The notes beneath the pieces were generated by a model. That model was not told the DNA's origin and made no database searches. It worked only from the letters and a program-made list of their open reading frames with translations. A stretch of 5,251 nt of DNA from an uncultured Planctomycetota bacterium (GTDB lineage Bacteria > Planctomycetota > UBA1135 > GCA-002686595): NCBI GenBank assembly GCA_903829565.1, contig CAIKQM010000738.1:1-5251 (forward strand). The letters run 5' to 3'. Below are positions 1-5,251 of the stretch, one piece after another (positions within the stretch are counted from its first letter, which is position 1; every line of letters starts with the position of its first letter). The position numbers and the translations under genes were made by a program.

Positions 1-1584
1 AAGCTCGGCGGCTTATGGGACAAGACCACGCGCGTCGACGATGTGGAGTCCATCCGCGAGTACTACGGTGATCGCGGCTACTTGTCGCACCCCACCTTGG
101 GTGATGACTCGTTCCAGTTCCTCGATCCTGACCTCGTCGTCGATCCGGCCAACGCCAGCGTGCAAGTCGTCTACAAGTTGCGCCAGGGCCGCAAGCGTTG
201 GGTTCGCGAGATCCTTTTCAAAGGGGCAACGCACACGCGCGATCGCGTCATGCGCCGCACCTCGGATGCGATGCCCGGTGAAGTGGCGGACCTGGCGGAG
301 ATCCGGCGCACGCTGTCGCGGCTCTATTCGTCCGGCTACTTCAACGATGAGTTCGCGCCCTTAGATCACCGCGACCCGACCTTCAGCTTCCGCTCCACTC
401 CCGATCCCAACTTTGTGGATGTGGAGTTCGAGGTTGAAGAAGGCCGCGTCGTCAACATGCAGGTGCAAGGCGGCGTCGATAGCAACAACGGCCTGTTTGG
501 CCGCATTTCGCTGTCGATGCGCAACTTTGATGTGACAGCTCTGCCGACCAGTCTCGGCTCGACCTTCACCGAGCTGTATGACAAGGAGGCTTTCCACGGT
601 GCAGGCCAAGTGCTCGAGATCGAGTACATGCCCGGCACGGTGTTGGACGCGTACTCGTTCCGCTTCCTTGAGCCTGACATCTTCCGCACGCACTTTGATC
701 GCACCAGCATGGAGCTGCGTCTCGATCACCGGCAGCGCGGCTTCCGGTTCTACGACGAAGAGCGCTTTGAACAACGCGTGCGCTTCAGCCGCGAGTTTGG
801 TCGCGAGCTGGATGTGTCGGCTGGTGTGATCGCCACGCGCTTGGATGTGGATGATCTCGACGGTGTGCCGCAAACGGGCATCATCAGTCCCTCGGACACT
901 CCGCTGCCGAGCTCGATTTATCAGCAAATTGGACGCACGCAGCTGTACGGACCGACGTTCGATGTGTCGTGGACCGATCTGGATGTGGCGATCAATCCGC
1001 GCGAAGGTGTGAAGGGCGTGCTGCGCAACACTTGGTACGGGCCCTTCGGCGGCGACGCCGAGTTCTTCAAGTCGCGCTTCGACGGCGACCTGTATTGGAA
1101 GTTGCGCCGTTCTTCGGACGATGAGGTCGTGCCGAGCTTCCACTTGGGGCTCGGTCTCGGTCTCGCGGCTCCTTACGGCGACACGGAAGAAGTGCCGTAC
1201 ACCGAGCGCTTCCAGTTGGGTGGCTCACGCATCTTGCGCGGCTTCGCCTTCCGCGGCGTGGGCCCCAACAACGGCGAGAACCCGTTGGGTGGCGAGACGA
1301 CCTTTGACCTGACGTTGGAGTACCGTCACCCGCTGTACTCCGTGGTGCAGCCCGGGACCTACAAGGAAGTGGAGACCTTCCGCCTGACGCTGTTCAGCGA
1401 CTGGGGCCTCTTGGATCCCAAGGCCTACGAGATGGACTTCAGCGAGACGCGCGCCACGTGGGGCTTCGGCGTGGGCATGGTGACACCGTTCCCCGTCAGC
1501 TTGAACTTCGGCTTCCCGATCCTCGAAGGGGAAGGGGACCGCAAGCAGGTGTTCTCGTTCTCGCTGTTGAACTTGTCGTTCTGA
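1..1584 (+). CDS. bamA: BamA outer-membrane protein assembly factor, C-terminal part (5' end outside window)
   Basis: This is the C-terminal 527 residues of an Omp85-family insertase, the central subunit of the BAM complex that folds beta-barrel proteins into the outer membrane. The frame is open from base 1, so the GTG at 43 is an internal valine and not a start; the signal peptide and first POTRA domains lie upstream. Residues 1 to about 60 look like the end of one POTRA domain. Residues about 64-150 form the last POTRA (VREILFKGATHTRD, then a helix ending LYSSGYF, then VEFEVEEGR), with a loop of roughly 20 residues before the last strand. The 16-stranded barrel starts near residue 152. The conserved L6 motif of Omp85 proteins appears as ERFQLGGSRILRGF, with LRGF at 412-415 in place of the usual VRGF/Y. 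The protein ends SFSLLNLSF, with the terminal Phe expected of an outer-membrane beta-signal. TamA is the main alternative, but the adjacent lpxD favours BamA. Confidence 0.93.
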   Translation, partial: KLGGLWDKTTRVDDVESIREYYGDRGYLSHPTLGDDSFQFLDPDLVVDPANASVQVVYKLRQGRKRWVREILFKGATHTRDRVMRRTSDAMPGEVADLAEIRRTLSRLYSSGYFNDEFAPLDHRDPTFSFRSTPDPNFVDVEFEVEEGRVVNMQVQGGVDSNNGLFGRISLSMRNFDVTALPTSLGSTFTELYDKEAFHGAGQVLEIEYMPGTVLDAYSFRFLEPDIFRTHFDRTSMELRLDHRQRGFRFYDEERFEQRVRFSREFGRELDVSAGVIATRLDVDDLDGVPQTGIISPSDTPLPSSIYQQIGRTQLYGPTFDVSWTDLDVAINPREGVKGVLRNTWYGPFGGDAEFFKSRFDGDLYWKLRRSSDDEVVPSFHLGLGLGLAAPYGDTEEVPYTERFQLGGSRILRGFAFRGVGPNNGENPLGGETTFDLTLEYRHPLYSVVQPGTYKEVETFRLTLFSDWGLLDPKAYEMDFSETRATWGFGVGMVTPFPVSLNFGFPILEGEGDRKQVFSFSLLNLSF

Positions 1585-1597
1585 TCCGGCCTTCCGG

Positions 1598-1630
1598 GCC
1601 TGCAAGTTGACGGCGCCGCGGCCAACAGGC
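1598..1630 (+). repeat. Imperfect GC-rich inverted repeat downstream of bamA
   Basis: GCCTG at 1598-1602 can pair with CAGGC at 1626-1630. TTG at 1607-1609 can then pair with CAA at 1623-1625, leaving a four-base bulge (CAAG) on the left arm. The apex holds the overlapping palindromes GGCGCC (1612-1617) and CCGCGG (1616-1621). No T-tract follows, so it is not a standard intrinsic terminator. It could attenuate transcription or protect the bamA mRNA 3' end, or be chance in GC-rich DNA. Confidence 0.45.
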
Positions 1631-1686
1631 AACCTAAGGGACGCGTGAGACCGCTCAGTAGGTCGCACGCATGTGGTCCAGAGTCT

Positions 1687-1690
1687 GGAG
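1687..1690 (+). promoter_or_regulatory. Ribosome binding site deciding the lpxD start
   Basis: GGAG lies six bases before the ATG at 1697. This supports 1697 rather than the in-frame GTG at 1673, which would add eight residues that do not match the family N-terminus. Confidence 0.75.
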
Positions 1691-1696
1691 CCGCGC

Positions 1697-2758
1697 ATGA
1701 GCTTGCCCCCTACTAGTTTGCCCCTCTCGCGTTTGGCCGAGCTGATCGGTGCCGAGCTCGAGGGTGATGGTGCCCTCGTGGTCGAAGGATTGTCGACGTT
1801 GAGCGAGGCGGGCCCGCGCGAGGTGACCTTCCTCGCCAATGAGCGCTACCGCCCCCAGCTCGCGACCACGCGTGCTGCTGCCGTGGTGGTGCGGCGCGAT
1901 GAGCCGCGCGGTGCGTGCGGCGCCGCGTTGTTGCGTGTCGCCGATCCCAACCGCGCCTTCACGCAGGTCATCAAAGCCTTCGCGCCGACCTTCGACCGTC
2001 CTGCGCCGGGCGTGCACGCTTCTGCAACGGTGCATCCCACCGCAGAAGTGCACGCAACCGCGAGTGTAGGCCCGCAGTGTGTCGTTGAAGCGCAGGCACG
2101 CATCGGCGCCGGTGCGGTGCTGCGTGCGCAGGTGTTCGTGGGTGCGCACGCTGTCGTGGGCAATGACTGCTTTGTGCAACCGCTGGTCACCATCTACGAG
2201 CGCGTGGTCTTGGGAGCGCGCGTGGTGGTGCATGCCGGCACTGTGCTGGGAGCCGAAGGCTTTGGTTGGGAGCCCACGCGCGCCGGTTGGGACAAGATCC
2301 CGCAGTGCGGCACCGTGATCGTGGAAGAGGATGTGGAGATTGGCGCCAACTGTGCCGTGGATCGCGCACGCTTTGGCGCGACGCGCATCTGCAAGGGTGC
2401 CAAGCTCGACAACCTGGTGCATGTGGCCCACAACGTGGTGGTGGGGCCCAATGCGCTGTTGGTAGCTCAAGTGGGAATCGCAGGCTCCTCCAAGATTGGT
2501 GAGCGCGCGATTCTTGCCGGTCAAGTAGGTGTAGGTGGTCACGCCACCATCGGCGCTGGTGCTCGCGTGGGCGGCCAAGCCGGTGTGTTTGGCGATGTGC
2601 CCGCGGGCGAAGACTGGGCCGGTTGGCCTGCGCGCCCCAAAGCGCAGACCATGCGCTCCGCCGCGCTCGTGGCGCGCTTGCCGGAACTCTCTGCACGGCT
2701 CAAGGCTCTGGAACAAGAGGTGGCGCACCTGCGCCACCTAACGAAGGACGCACCATGA
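1697..2758 (+). CDS. lpxD: UDP-3-O-(3-hydroxyacyl)glucosamine N-acyltransferase LpxD
   Basis: LpxD transfers a (3R)-hydroxyacyl chain from acyl carrier protein to the 2-amino group of the UDP-3-acyl-glucosamine made by LpxC, the third lipid A step, in the cytoplasm. The product is 353 residues, slightly longer than the 341 of E. coli. An N-terminal uridine-binding domain (about 1-100) keeps the F..N..Y pattern (F45, N48, Y51; E. coli F43, N46, Y49). A left-handed beta-helix of hexapeptide repeats follows (about 105-310). The catalytic His is H245 in HVAHNV (E. coli H239), and H282 in VGGHATI matches E. coli H276 at the same 37-residue spacing. The C-terminus (about 321-348, LVARLPELSARLKALEQEV) is a helical, coiled-coil-like tail typical of LpxD. 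The ATG at 1697 was chosen because it has a GGAG and fits the family N-terminus; the GTG at 1673 is the alternative. A Gly (296) sits where E. coli has the acyl ruler Met290. The stop overlaps the next start by four bases. Confidence 0.97.
   Translation: MSLPPTSLPLSRLAELIGAELEGDGALVVEGLSTLSEAGPREVTFLANERYRPQLATTRAAAVVVRRDEPRGACGAALLRVADPNRAFTQVIKAFAPTFDRPAPGVHASATVHPTAEVHATASVGPQCVVEAQARIGAGAVLRAQVFVGAHAVVGNDCFVQPLVTIYERVVLGARVVVHAGTVLGAEGFGWEPTRAGWDKIPQCGTVIVEEDVEIGANCAVDRARFGATRICKGAKLDNLVHVAHNVVVGPNALLVAQVGIAGSSKIGERAILAGQVGVGGHATIGAGARVGGQAGVFGDVPAGEDWAGWPARPKAQTMRSAALVARLPELSARLKALEQEVAHLRHLTKDAP
2743..2748 (+). promoter_or_regulatory. Ribosome binding site of lpxC-fabZ, inside the lpxD 3' end
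   Basis: GAAGGA lies six bases before the ATG at 2755. With the ATGA overlap (2755-2758) this fixes the start and implies translational coupling to lpxD. It also rules out the longer upstream reading of the same frame from 2623, which would overlap lpxD by more than 130 bases. Confidence 0.8.
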
Positions 2759-4047
2759 TTCGCAAACAACGCACCTTGCGTACCCCGGTAGAGTTCTCGG
2801 GGCCCGGTCTGCACTCGGGAGAAGTCGTGCGCGCGCGCATGCTGCCAGCGCCGGTGGATCACGGCGTGGAGTTCCTGCGCACGGACATTGCTGGTTCGGA
2901 GCCGATCCCCGCGACGATCGCGTACCACTCGCAGAAGGATCGCCGCACGCGCTTGGCGCGTGATGGAGCCGAAGTCGAGACCGTCGAGCACATGCTCGCG
3001 GTGTGCGCGGGCCTCGGTCTGGATAACTTGACAGTCGAGATGTCGGGGCCCGAGTTCCCCGGGCTGGACGGCAGCGCGCTGGAGATCCTGCGTCTGGTGC
3101 AGCAGGCCGGCGTGGTGGACCAGTCGGCGGAAGCCAAGCACTTCAAGCTGCAAGAGCCGGTGTTTGTGCGCGAGGGCAATGCAACCCTTGTGGCCTTGCC
3201 GAGTGACAAGCCCGCGCTGACCGTGCAGTACGCCGCGGCGTTCGACGAGCCCGGCGTGGAAGGCGGCACCTTCCAGATCGATCTGTCACCCGAGACCTTC
3301 AGCAAAGAGATCGCTCCCGCGCGCACCTTCTGCTTGGCCTCCGAAGTCGAGATGCTCAAGAAGGCGGGCTTTGGCAAAGGTGCCACGCGCGAGAACACGC
3401 TGGTGCTGGGCGATCCTGAGACGCGCATGCGCATGCCGGCCGAGGCGGTGCGCCACAAAATGCTCGATTTGCTCGGTGATTTGCGCTTGTTGGGTGCAGA
3501 CCTGCACGCGCATGTCATCGCCACGCGCTCCGGTCACAGCACGAACGCTGAGTTGGTGCGCCGCCTGGTGGACCGCATGCAGTTGGCGGAAACCGCCGGC
3601 ATGGTCAAGCGCGAGTCAGGTCTCGAAGTGCGCGAGATCCTGCGCATGCTCCCGCATCGCTACCCGTTCCTCCTGCTCGATCGAGTCATCGAAGTCGAGG
3701 GCGCCAAGCGCGCGGTCGCCATCAAGAACGTCACGATCAATGAGCCCTACTTCCAAGGGCACTTCCCCGCGGCACCCATCATGCCGGGCGTGTTGCAGCT
3801 GGAAGCCATGGCGCAACTCGCAGGCGTGCTATTGCTCCGCCGCCTTGAAAACACGGGCAAACTGGCGGTGCTGTGGGCCATCGACAAGGTCAAGCTGCGC
3901 GGCGCCGTCACCCCGGGTGATCAACTGCGCCTCGAGGTGGAGACCTTGCGTAGCAAAGACCAAGTCGCACAGGTCCGCGGTGTGGGCACCGTAGGAGGCC
4001 GTGTGGTGTGTGAAGCCGTGCTGATGTTCACCTTGATCGACGCCTAG
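2755..4047 (+). CDS. lpxC-fabZ: Bifunctional LpxC deacetylase / FabZ 3-hydroxyacyl-ACP dehydratase
   Basis: This is a 430-residue fusion of two cytoplasmic enzymes. The LpxC part (about 1-275) is the zinc deacetylase of UDP-3-acyl-GlcNAc, the committed step of lipid A synthesis. It keeps E78 and H79 in TVEHMLA, T191 in APARTF, the RHKMLDLLGDL motif (zinc ligands H234 and D238, plus K235 and D242), and H261 in SGH, matching E. coli E78, H79, T191, H238, D242, K239, D246 and H265. A linker of about 13 residues leads to the FabZ hot-dog domain (about 289-430). That domain has LPHRYPFLLLDRV at 299-311, catalytic H336 in FQGHFP and E350 in LEAMAQ, with the 14-residue spacing of E. coli H54/E68. 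FabZ dehydrates (3R)-hydroxyacyl-ACP, the donor LpxA and LpxD consume, so the fusion joins two competing branch points in one chain. Such fusions are known, notably in Bacteroidota and Chlorobi. The start is fixed by GAAGGA and the ATGA overlap with lpxD. An internal ATG at 3601 falls at the domain boundary. Confidence 0.97.
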   Translation: MIRKQRTLRTPVEFSGPGLHSGEVVRARMLPAPVDHGVEFLRTDIAGSEPIPATIAYHSQKDRRTRLARDGAEVETVEHMLAVCAGLGLDNLTVEMSGPEFPGLDGSALEILRLVQQAGVVDQSAEAKHFKLQEPVFVREGNATLVALPSDKPALTVQYAAAFDEPGVEGGTFQIDLSPETFSKEIAPARTFCLASEVEMLKKAGFGKGATRENTLVLGDPETRMRMPAEAVRHKMLDLLGDLRLLGADLHAHVIATRSGHSTNAELVRRLVDRMQLAETAGMVKRESGLEVREILRMLPHRYPFLLLDRVIEVEGAKRAVAIKNVTINEPYFQGHFPAAPIMPGVLQLEAMAQLAGVLLLRRLENTGKLAVLWAIDKVKLRGAVTPGDQLRLEVETLRSKDQVAQVRGVGTVGGRVVCEAVLMFTLIDA

Positions 4048-4068
4048 GAGCTGTCCAGAGAACTTGTC

Positions 4069-4920
4069 ATGACGACCCAGATCCATCCGACTGCACTGGT
4101 ATCGCCGAGCGCACGCCTCGCTGAGGGCGTGGAAATCGGCCCGTATTGCGTGATCGGCCCGCATGTGACGATCGGCGCACGCACCAAGCTGGGACCGCAT
4201 GTGGTCGTCGATGGTGTGACGACCCTTGGTGAAGACAACACGATCGCCGGCCAAGCGAACCTCGGTGGTCCGCCGCAAGATCTGTCATACAAAGGCGAGC
4301 CCACGCGCTTGCGCATCGGTGCACGCAACACGATCCGCGAGTTCGTCACGATCAACCGTGGCACGGTCAAGGGCGGCGGCGAGACGGTCATCGGCAACGA
4401 CTGTTTGCTGATGGCGTGCTGCCATGTCGCGCATGACTGCGAGCTGGCGGACCGCATCATCATGGGCAACAACGCCTTGCTGGCGGGGCATGTGCTCGTC
4501 GGGCGCAATGCCAACATCTCCGGCGGAGCGGCAGCGCACCACTTTGTCACGATCGGCTCTTTCGCCTATGTCGGCGGCATGACACGCATGGTGCAAGACG
4601 TGCCGCCGTTCATGATCTTGGAAGGTCATCCCTCACGCGTGCGCGGTGTGAATGTGATCGGCTTGCAACGCGGTGGCATGTCGGAAGGCGAGGTCGAGGC
4701 TTTGCGCCAGGCCTACCGCCGCATCTGGCGCTCGGAATCCACGCGCCGCGCGGCGCTCGAGGAGCTGAAGGTCGAGTACCCCGACGCGCAACTGGTCAAG
4801 CAGTTGATCTTGCAGCTCGAGCAAACAGAGCTCGGCGCGAAGGGCCGTTACCGCGAGACGCTGCGCGAGCAGTTCCTCAAGCTCGGTCACGAGCGCATCC
4901 TCGCCGGAGCCGCACAGTGA
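4069..4920 (+). CDS. lpxA: Acyl-ACP--UDP-N-acetylglucosamine O-acyltransferase LpxA
   Basis: LpxA catalyses the first lipid A step, moving a (3R)-hydroxyacyl chain from ACP to position 3 of UDP-GlcNAc, or to the 3-amine of UDP-GlcNAc3N in some bacteria. The 283-residue protein has hexapeptide repeats forming a left-handed beta-helix (about 1-190), then a helical C-terminal domain that is longer than in the 262-residue E. coli enzyme. The catalytic His is H122 in HVAHDC (E. coli H125). H119, H141, H157, N195 and R201 match E. coli H122, H144, H160, N198 and R204. QDLSYKGEPTR and REFVTINRGTV are family signatures. Differences from E. coli are Ser73 at the Lys76 position and His158 at Gln161. 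Gly170 matches E. coli Gly173, the ruler residue that allows C14 chains. The start ATG has only a weak AGAG (4057-4060) eight bases upstream. It lies 21 bases after the lpxC-fabZ stop in the same frame, and its own stop overlaps the next gene by four bases. Confidence 0.97.
   Translation: MTTQIHPTALVSPSARLAEGVEIGPYCVIGPHVTIGARTKLGPHVVVDGVTTLGEDNTIAGQANLGGPPQDLSYKGEPTRLRIGARNTIREFVTINRGTVKGGGETVIGNDCLLMACCHVAHDCELADRIIMGNNALLAGHVLVGRNANISGGAAAHHFVTIGSFAYVGGMTRMVQDVPPFMILEGHPSRVRGVNVIGLQRGGMSEGEVEALRQAYRRIWRSESTRRAALEELKVEYPDAQLVKQLILQLEQTELGAKGRYRETLREQFLKLGHERILAGAAQ
4906..4909 (+). promoter_or_regulatory. Ribosome binding site of the oxidoreductase, inside the lpxA 3' end
   Basis: GGAG lies seven bases before the GTG at 4917. 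Together with the GTGA overlap (4917-4920) it supports a coupled GTG start. A second in-frame GTG at 4938 has only a poor, close GGA and is less likely. Confidence 0.7.
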
Positions 4921-5251
4921 GCGTCCCCGCTGGATCGGTGCGCAAGCCGTTGGGAGCAAGCCGTGTGCGCACGGCCGTCATCGGCACCGGACACCTCGGC
5001 AAGTTCCACGCCAAGATTCATCGCGAGAATCCGCGCGCGGAGTTGGTGGCGTTGGTCGACGCTGATTTGCCGCGTGCGCAAGCCTTGGCGGCCGAGTTGG
5101 GCTGCCAAGCCTTCGCGCGTGTAGAGGATCTGCCGAGTTCGGTGCAAGCCGTATCGATCGCGGTGCCCACGGTGGCCCATGAAGCGGTTGCCGTGCCGCT
5201 GTTGTCGCGCGGCGTGCACTGCTTGGTCGAGAAGCCCTTGGCCGCCAACTT
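4917..5251 (+). CDS. Gfo/Idh/MocA-family NAD(P)-dependent oxidoreductase, N-terminal part (3' end outside window)
   Basis: The visible 111 codons encode the Rossmann half of a sugar (UDP-sugar or polyol) dehydrogenase-like protein. After a loose leader of about 18 residues comes VRTAVIGTGHLGKFHAKIH, with the dinucleotide-binding GxGxxG at Gly23, Gly25 and Gly28. ALVDAD at 45-50 ends the second strand and carries the acidic residues usual for binding the nucleotide ribose. VEDLPSSVQAVSIAVPT (69-85) is the third to fourth strand region. VEKPL at 104-108 holds the family EKP motif with its conserved Lys (106). The C-terminal substrate domain is off the window, so specificity cannot be read. The GTG start overlaps the lpxA stop by four bases and has a GGAG, so it is very probably co-translated with lpxA. 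Acidithiobacillus ferrooxidans carries a member of this family, GnnA (UDP-GlcNAc 3-dehydrogenase), beside lpxA with the aminotransferase GnnB. A GnnA role here is a reasonable guess, not shown; other sugar dehydrogenase roles remain open. Confidence 0.9.
   Translation, partial: MSVPAGSVRKPLGASRVRTAVIGTGHLGKFHAKIHRENPRAELVALVDADLPRAQALAAELGCQAFARVEDLPSSVQAVSIAVPTVAHEAVAVPLLSRGVHCLVEKPLAAN

Larger units (their letters stand above)
1585..1696. other. Intergenic gap between bamA and lpxD, no skp/ompH
   Basis: This 112-base gap is the only sizeable non-coding stretch in the window. I see no convincing small ORF in it. In many proteobacteria the periplasmic chaperone gene skp/ompH lies here, and it is absent. 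A TTGACG at 1607-1612 resembles a -35 box, but nothing at a suitable distance resembles TATAAT. Whether lpxD is transcribed from here or reads through from bamA cannot be decided from the sequence. Confidence 0.8.

Noticed and set aside
361..1143. 260-codon minus-strand frame opposite bamA
   Set aside because: It is a shadow of the bamA barrel region, with no recognisable domain and composition typical of reversed GC-rich codons.
1585..1600. Short GGCC-TTCCG-GGCC hairpin just after the bamA stop as an intrinsic terminator
   Set aside because: The stem is only four pairs and no T-run follows.
1607..1637. Possible sigma-70 promoter with TTGACG at 1607-1612
   Set aside because: No acceptable -10 box follows: CAACCT at 17 bases and CCTAAG-like sequence beyond are poor matches.
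1225..1839. 204-codon minus-strand frame spanning the bamA end, the gap and the lpxD start
   Set aside because: It crosses two well-supported genes, shows no family motif, and I see no good ribosome site.
2001..2630. Repeated G/V/H-rich codon patterns in lpxD and lpxA as DNA repeats
   Set aside because: They reflect the protein hexapeptide repeats of the left-handed beta-helix, not a nucleotide repeat array.
1655..2737. 360-codon open frame on the minus strand across lpxD
   Set aside because: It lies wholly opposite a gene with clear catalytic motifs, its translation is low-complexity and rich in His, Arg and Ala, and long antisense frames are expected in GC-rich coding DNA.
2623..2754. Upstream extension of lpxC-fabZ in the same frame from 2623
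   Set aside because: It would overlap lpxD by over 130 bases; the added residues do not match LpxC, whose N-terminus aligns from MIRKQRTLRTPV with a good ribosome site.

Overview
The window is a compact plus-strand cluster from a G+C-rich, diderm, lipid A-making bacterium. It reads bamA (3' part), lpxD, a fused lpxC-fabZ, lpxA, and the 5' part of a Gfo/Idh/MocA-family NAD(P)-dependent oxidoreductase. The bamA/lpxD/fabZ/lpxA neighbourhood is the classic outer-membrane biogenesis block. The fused LpxC-FabZ and the dehydrogenase next to lpxA differ from the enterobacterial arrangement. LpxC-FabZ fusions are best known from the Bacteroidota/Chlorobi side of the tree, and comparable clusters may occur in other FCB or PVC phyla. 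The high G+C argues against a typical Bacteroides. I cannot name the phylum from sequence alone.

Layout: positions 1-1584 encode the end of the POTRA region and the whole beta-barrel of BamA, the outer-membrane protein insertase. Positions 1585-1696 are a 112-base gap with a GC-rich imperfect inverted repeat and no skp/ompH gene. Positions 1697-2758 are lpxD. Its stop overlaps the start of lpxC-fabZ (2755-4047) in an ATGA. After 21 bases comes lpxA (4069-4920), whose stop overlaps the GTG start of the oxidoreductase (4917 to the window end) in a GTGA. From lpxD onward this looks like one translationally coupled operon.

How the genes work together: LpxA puts a hydroxyacyl chain on the UDP-amino sugar, the LpxC domain removes the N-acetyl group, and LpxD adds the second hydroxyacyl chain. 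The FabZ domain dehydrates the same (3R)-hydroxyacyl-ACP pool that LpxA and LpxD draw on, so it sits at the branch point between phospholipid and lipid A synthesis. BamA inserts outer-membrane proteins. The oxidoreductase might be a GnnA-like UDP-GlcNAc 3-dehydrogenase, which would give 2,3-diamino (amide-linked) lipid A; this is inference from context and family only.

All catalytic residues I could check in LpxD, LpxC, FabZ and LpxA are present. I see no tRNA, rRNA, CRISPR array, insertion sequence or clear promoter. I found no evidence of a wholly new system; the points worth a second look are the oxidoreductase, the fusion, substitutions at acyl-ruler and substrate-site positions, and the bamA-lpxD junction.
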